Shown piece by piece: positions 7,685 through 10,557 of a stretch of 10,557 nt of DNA. The translations under genes and the position numbers were made by a program. Source of the stretch: Vicinamibacteria bacterium. Lineage in GTDB: Bacteria > Acidobacteriota > Vicinamibacteria > Vicinamibacterales > UBA2999. The stretch covers positions 1 through 10,557 of the forward strand of contig JAICQE010000159.1 in the NCBI GenBank assembly GCA_025938035.1, written 5' to 3'. The notes under the pieces are model-generated. The model saw only the letters and a list, made by a program, of their open reading frames with translations. It did no database searches and was not told where the DNA came from. Each line of letters begins with the position of its first letter. Position 1 is the stretch's first letter.

Positions 7685-8158
7685 ATGCCCATAGCACCAG
7701 ACGTCGTCCTTGGGACGGACGTCAAGATCTTTCACCCGACGCTCGTGAACCTGTATGGCTGTCGCATCGGCGACGACACGAAGATCGGCACGTTCGTCGA
7801 AATTCAGAAGAACGCCGTCATCGGGCGCCGGTGCAAGATTTCATCGCATACGTTCATCTGCGAAGGTGTGACGATCGAAGATGACGTGTTCGTGGGTCAC
7901 GGGGTGATGTTCATCAACGATCGCCGGCCGCGGGCGACCGCCGACGGACGGCTGCAGACGGAGGAGGACTGGACAGTGGTGCCGACGCTCATCCGGCAGG
8001 GGGCGTCGCTCGGCAGCGGCGCCGTGATTCTGTGCGGTGTCACCATCGGCGAGAACGCCATGATCGGCGCCGGAGCCGTGGTCACGCGCGATGTGGCTCC
8101 GGGAGAAACGGTGGCGGGGGTGCCCGCGCGTCTCCTCGCATCGCGGACGCTCTCGTGA
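7685..8158 (+). CDS. Hexapeptide-repeat (LbH) sugar-nucleotide N-acetyltransferase, WbpD/WlbB-like
   Basis: 157 residues from ATG 7685, with AGGGA at 7674-7678 as ribosome binding site 6 nt upstream. Imperfect hexapeptide repeats run through the protein: CRIGDDTKIG (26-35), AVIGRRCKI (44-52), VTIEDDVFVG (62-71), then, after a loop, ASLGSGAVI (107-115) and VTIGENAMIGAGAVVTRDV (119-137), ending in VAGVPARLL. This is a left-handed beta-helix acyltransferase, normally a trimer using acetyl-CoA. The loop VMFINDRRPRA (74-84) matches the place where WlbB/WbpD-type enzymes carry a (T)N..NPR segment next to the amino-sugar site. Such enzymes acetylate the 3-amino group of UDP-2-acetamido-3-amino sugars. 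The two following genes encode the dehydrogenase and aminotransferase that would make that substrate. Length agrees with the 150-200 residues of the family. The nucleotide (UDP or dTDP) and C6 oxidation state remain open. Confidence 0.88.
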   Translation: MPIAPDVVLGTDVKIFHPTLVNLYGCRIGDDTKIGTFVEIQKNAVIGRRCKISSHTFICEGVTIEDDVFVGHGVMFINDRRPRATADGRLQTEEDWTVVPTLIRQGASLGSGAVILCGVTIGENAMIGAGAVVTRDVAPGETVAGVPARLLASRTLS

Positions 8159-8180
8159 ACCGGGGAGCGGGGAGTACCGC

Positions 8181-9206
8181 ATGATCCGGATCGGGGTCAT
8201 TGGTTACGGCTACTGGGGGCCGAACGTGGTCCGCAACTTCGCGGAGCTCGCGGAGGCTCAGGTCACCGTCGTCTCGGACCAGCGCCCGGAGCGTCTGGCG
8301 CAGGCGCAACGGCGTTATCCAGGAATTCGAGTGACGACAGATCCGTTGGATCTGATCGCGGACCCTGCGGTCGATGCCGTCGCCATCGTCACGCCCGTCG
8401 CGTTCCATTTCGAGCTGGCGAGCGCGGCGCTGCGCGCCGGCAAGCACGTGCTCGTCGAAAAACCGATCGCGTCAACCAGCGACGAGGCGAGCCGGTTAAT
8501 CGACGAAGCCGCCAGGCGGCGGCTCGTGCTGATGGTCGATCACACCTTCGTCTACACCGGCGCCGTGCAGAAGATGCGCGAGCTCGTCGCCGGCGGAGAG
8601 CTCGGCGACGTCCATTACTACGATTCGGTCCGCATCAATCTCGGCCTCTTTCAGCACGACGTCGACGTGCTCTGGGACCTCGCCGTGCACGACCTCTCGA
8701 TCATGGACTTCATCCTGACGCAGCAGCCGGTGGCGGTATCCGCCACAGGGCTGGCGCACGTGCCCGGCCGCCCGAAGAACATTGCCTACATGACGATGTT
8801 CTTCGACGGCGCGATGATCGCGCACGTGCACGCGAGCTGGCTGGCGCCGGTGAAAGTGCGGCGCACGCTTCTCGGCGGCAGCAGACGCATGATCGTCTTC
8901 GACGATCTGGAGGCGAGCGAGAAGATCAAAGTCTACGACCGCGGCATTTCCGTCGATCCCAGTCCGGAGAACGTCTACCAGATGCTCGTCGGCTACCGCA
9001 CGGGCGACATGTGGGCGCCGAAGCTCGCGGTGACGGAGGCGCTGCAGGTCGAGGCGGCGCACTTCGCCGACTGCGTGGCGCGAGGCGTGCGGCCGCAGAG
9101 CGATGGCGAGTCCGGCCTCCGCGTCGTCCGCCTGCTCGAGGCGGCATCCGCGTCAATGCAGCAGCACGGGCGGCCGGTCGACATTCAGGGAGTGGCCGCC
9201 GGGTGA
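8181..9206 (+). CDS. Gfo/Idh/MocA-family sugar-nucleotide 3-dehydrogenase
   Basis: 341 residues from ATG 8181. The frame is open further upstream (to 8091), but only 8181 has a good ribosome binding site (GGGGAG at 8169-8174, 6 nt spacing), and it places the Rossmann strand MIRIGVIGYGYWG at the N-terminus as usual. The Gly-rich GYGYWG (8-13) binds NAD(P). VEKPIA (92-97) carries the family's catalytic-site Lys K94, and WDLAVHD (165-171) supplies the second conserved acid/His pair, D166 and H170. The C-terminal half is the alpha/beta substrate domain. With an aminotransferase and an acetyltransferase beside it, oxidation of the C3 hydroxyl of a UDP-GlcNAc-type sugar to the 3-keto form is the likely reaction, as for WbpB/WlbA or GnnA. 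It overlaps the next gene by 4 bp (GTGA). Cytoplasmic; no signal peptide. Family certain, exact substrate inferred. Confidence 0.9.
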   Translation: MIRIGVIGYGYWGPNVVRNFAELAEAQVTVVSDQRPERLAQAQRRYPGIRVTTDPLDLIADPAVDAVAIVTPVAFHFELASAALRAGKHVLVEKPIASTSDEASRLIDEAARRRLVLMVDHTFVYTGAVQKMRELVAGGELGDVHYYDSVRINLGLFQHDVDVLWDLAVHDLSIMDFILTQQPVAVSATGLAHVPGRPKNIAYMTMFFDGAMIAHVHASWLAPVKVRRTLLGGSRRMIVFDDLEASEKIKVYDRGISVDPSPENVYQMLVGYRTGDMWAPKLAVTEALQVEAAHFADCVARGVRPQSDGESGLRVVRLLEAASASMQQHGRPVDIQGVAAG

Positions 9207-10321
9207 TTCCCTACGCGGATCTGCGCCGGCAGTACCGGGCCATCAAGCCGGAGATCGACGAAGCCGTGCTGCGCGTGCTGGACAGCACGCAGTTCATCCT
9301 TGGCGAGGAGGTCGTGGCGTTCGAACGGGAGTTCGCCGCCTACTGTGGAACGGCCGACGCCATCGGGGTGAACTCGGGAACGAGCGCGCTCCATCTCGCG
9401 CTGCTCGCGGCCGGCGTCGGGCCCGGCGACGAAGTGATCACCGTGCCGTTCACCTTCGTGGCGACTGCCGCCGCGATCGTCTACACCGGAGCCACGCCGG
9501 TCTTCGTCGACATCGATCCCGGGACGTTCACGATGGCGCCGGGGGCGATCGAGCAGGTCATCACACCGCGCACGAAGGCCATCATGCCCGTTCACCTCTA
9601 CGGACATGCCGCCGACATGGATCCCATTCTCGACATCGCGCGACGCCGCGGCCTCGTGGTCATCGAAGACGCGGCACAGGCGCACGGCGCGACCTACAAG
9701 GGGCGTCCGTGCGGGTCGATCGGCGCGATGGCGGCGTTCAGCTTTTATCCTGGCAAGAATCTCGGCGCCTATGGTGAAGGCGGCGCCGTGGTCACGAGCG
9801 ATCCGGCGCTGGCGAAGAAGATTCGCGTCATGCGGAGCTGGGGTGAAGAGCGCCGCTACGAGCACAGCGTCAAGGGATTCAACTACCGGATGGACGGCAT
9901 TCAGGGCGCCATCCTGCGCGTGAAGCTGCGTCATCTCGACGCCTGGACCGGCGCCCGCCGCGCGCGCGCAGCGGACTATGCACGCGCGTTCGCCGGAACC
10001 GGCATAACCACGCCCGTCGAGCGTCCCGACTGCCGCCACGTGTATCACGTCTATGCCGTCCGGCTGTCGCAGCGCGATTCGACGCGCGCGGCGCTTGAGG
10101 CAGCCGACATTCAGACGGGTGTGCATTACCCGATCCCGATTCATCTGCAGCCGGCGCACGCGGACCTCGGCTACGGGCCGGGTGATTTCCCCCTGTCCGA
10201 GCAGGCCGCCGCACAGGTGCTGTCGCTGCCGATGTTTCCGGAGATGACGGTCGAACAGGTGGAGCAGGTCGCCGCCGCGGTGCTCGCGGCAGAGCGGTTG
10301 CCGGCGATGCCGCGTGGCTAG
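9203..10321 (+). CDS. DegT/DnrJ/EryC1 PLP-dependent sugar aminotransferase
   Basis: 372 residues from GTG 9203, whose GTGA overlaps the previous stop. The frame is open back to 9011, but that part shadows the dehydrogenase gene, and family members begin right at the PYADLRRQY seen here. AGGGAG at 9187-9192 can serve as ribosome binding site. Seen: NSGTSALHLAL (57-67) for phosphate binding, IEDAAQAHGA (154-163) with D156 facing the PLP ring nitrogen and Q159, and FYPGKNLGAYGEGGAV (181-196), where K185 forms the Schiff base. HYPIPIHLQPA (308-318) near the C-terminus is also family-typical. Length is normal. It would use glutamate to aminate the 3-keto sugar nucleotide made by the neighbouring dehydrogenase (compare WbpE/WlbC, GnnB), feeding the acetyltransferase at 7685-8158. 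The FYPGKN form of the Lys motif is also common in dTDP-sugar aminotransferases, so the nucleotide is not settled. It is the last gene before the non-coding tail. Confidence 0.92.
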   Translation: MIPYADLRRQYRAIKPEIDEAVLRVLDSTQFILGEEVVAFEREFAAYCGTADAIGVNSGTSALHLALLAAGVGPGDEVITVPFTFVATAAAIVYTGATPVFVDIDPGTFTMAPGAIEQVITPRTKAIMPVHLYGHAADMDPILDIARRRGLVVIEDAAQAHGATYKGRPCGSIGAMAAFSFYPGKNLGAYGEGGAVVTSDPALAKKIRVMRSWGEERRYEHSVKGFNYRMDGIQGAILRVKLRHLDAWTGARRARAADYARAFAGTGITTPVERPDCRHVYHVYAVRLSQRDSTRAALEAADIQTGVHYPIPIHLQPAHADLGYGPGDFPLSEQAAAQVLSLPMFPEMTVEQVEQVAAAVLAAERLPAMPRG

Positions 10322-10326
10322 AGGAC

Positions 10327-10417
10327 ACGGAGTGGACGGAGGTCACGGATTCACACGGAGCTACGGAGGCACGGAGACGCACGGAGTTTTAGCCACGAAG
10401 ACTACGAAGAGCACGAG
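10327..10417 (+). repeat. Phased ACGGAG/ACGAAG hexamer array
   Basis: Ten short units begin at 10327, 10336, 10345, 10355, 10363, 10371, 10381, 10395, 10404 and 10413. The first seven read ACGGAG (the third ACGGAT), the next two ACGAAG, and the last ACGAG. Spacing is 8-10 bp, except for a 14-bp step across the GTTTTAGCC junction at 10386-10394. The array starts 5 bp after the aminotransferase stop. Similar CACGGAG/CACGAAG intergenic runs are, from general knowledge, common in several environmental phyla. Their role is unknown. It has no coding potential I would defend and is not a CRISPR. Confidence 0.8.
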
Positions 10418-10434
10418 AGTATCGCCGTTCGATT

Positions 10435-10451
10435 GGCCGCCGAAGGCGGCC
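10435..10451. repeat. Perfect 7-bp-stem hairpin after the operon
   Basis: GGCCGCC (10435-10441), GAA loop, GGCGGCC (10445-10451). A stable GC-only stem that could stop or protect the transcript end. No T-run follows (TGCCGCGATTT), so it is not a classical intrinsic terminator. Confidence 0.6.
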
Positions 10452-10452
10452 T

Positions 10453-10532
10453 GCCGCGATTTACGGGCGCGTAGATACAAGCCGCGGGTGGGGCCGTCCG
10501 CGGGGTGTAGATGCGCACCCGTAAAACGCGGC
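10453..10532. repeat. Imperfect long inverted repeat with nested palindrome
   Basis: Left arm GCCGCGATTTACGGG (10453-10467) pairs with right arm CCCGTAAAACGCGGC (10518-10532) at 14 of 15 positions across a 50-bp centre. The centre itself holds CCGCGG at 10482-10487 and again at 10498-10503, giving an inner 6-bp stem, and GTAGAT direct repeats at 10471-10476 and 10507-10512. It may be a palindromic intergenic element or a structured RNA 3' end. No gene is visible in the rest of 10322-10557. Confidence 0.6.
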
Positions 10533-10557
10533 TGTGGGGATGAGTGGCACGCCGACC

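Noticed and set aside
6218..7735. Long open frame (about 505 codons) on the - strand opposite the GT-B transferase
   Set aside because: The + strand frame has clear GT-B motifs and a ribosome binding site. The antisense translation is Arg/His/Asp-rich with no recognisable motif, as expected from GC-biased third positions.
8091..8180. Upstream ATG at 8091 as start of the Gfo/Idh dehydrogenase
   Set aside because: It would add 30 Arg-rich residues before the Rossmann strand and overlap the acetyltransferase gene. ATG 8181 has GGGGAG at the right distance.
9011..9202. ATG at 9011 as start of the aminotransferase
   Set aside because: The added 64 residues are a shadow of the dehydrogenase reading frame, and family proteins begin at the PYADLRRQY segment following GTG 9203.
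10327..10417. CRISPR-like array
   Set aside because: Units are only 6 bp with 2-4 bp variable spacers; there are no 25-40 bp repeats, no unique spacers and no cas genes.
10435..10462. Intrinsic terminator after the last gene
   Set aside because: The stem is strong, but no run of T follows it, so I list it only as a hairpin.
10322..10557. tRNA, small RNA gene or short coding region in the tail
   Set aside because: No cloverleaf, no T-loop consensus, and no open frame with a ribosome binding site was seen; only the repeats described above.

Overview
The window is GC-rich (by eye about two-thirds G+C, with strong G/C preference at third codon positions). It is densely coded on the + strand from base 1 to 10321, followed by about 236 bp of repeat-rich non-coding DNA. 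No gene on the - strand looks real. The style (long co-directional envelope-glycan operon, YfhO-type membrane proteins, an intergenic array of ACGGAG/ACGAAG words) suggests an uncultured-type soil or sediment bacterium, perhaps Acidobacteriota (Vicinamibacteria-like). That placement is inference; there is no rRNA or marker gene here.

Layout. (1) 1-741: 3' part of a PhyH-like Fe(II)/2-oxoglutarate dioxygenase gene, cut by the window edge. (2) 741-2639: multi-pass GT-C/PMT-like membrane protein. (3) 2657-3697: complete PhyH-like dioxygenase, a close paralogue of the first. (4) 3694-6246: 850-residue YfhO-family membrane protein. (5) 6248-7675: GT-B-fold, CDP-glycerol-phosphotransferase-like glycosyltransferase. 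(6) 7685-8158: left-handed beta-helix N-acetyltransferase. (7) 8181-9206: Gfo/Idh/MocA sugar dehydrogenase. (8) 9203-10321: DegT/DnrJ/EryC1 aminotransferase. Adjacent genes overlap by up to 4 bp or lie within 22 bp of each other, so this looks like one transcription unit that began upstream of the window.

How they may work together. Genes 6-8 form a recognisable set that oxidises C3 of a UDP-HexNAc-type sugar, aminates it and N-acetylates it (compare WbpB/WbpE/WbpD or WlbA/WlbC/WlbB, or GnnA/GnnB plus an acetyltransferase). The product would be a 3-acetamido-sugar nucleotide. Gene 5 could transfer a sugar or polyol-phosphate, and genes 2 and 4 could act on lipid-linked sugars at the outer face of the membrane. 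The two dioxygenases, each directly followed by a large membrane protein, are the unusual part. The dioxygenase-membrane protein pair occurs twice in tandem.

The most notable observation is that the two otherwise different membrane proteins (genes 2 and 4) share a roughly 68-residue soluble segment. It aligns without gaps and ends in a P-x-[IV]-E-D-T-x-G-[IV]-D-R-x-T-G signature. It looks like a small insert domain shared by partners in this operon. The tail of the window holds a phased array of ACGGAG/ACGAAG hexamers at about 9-bp spacing, and then a nested palindromic element.
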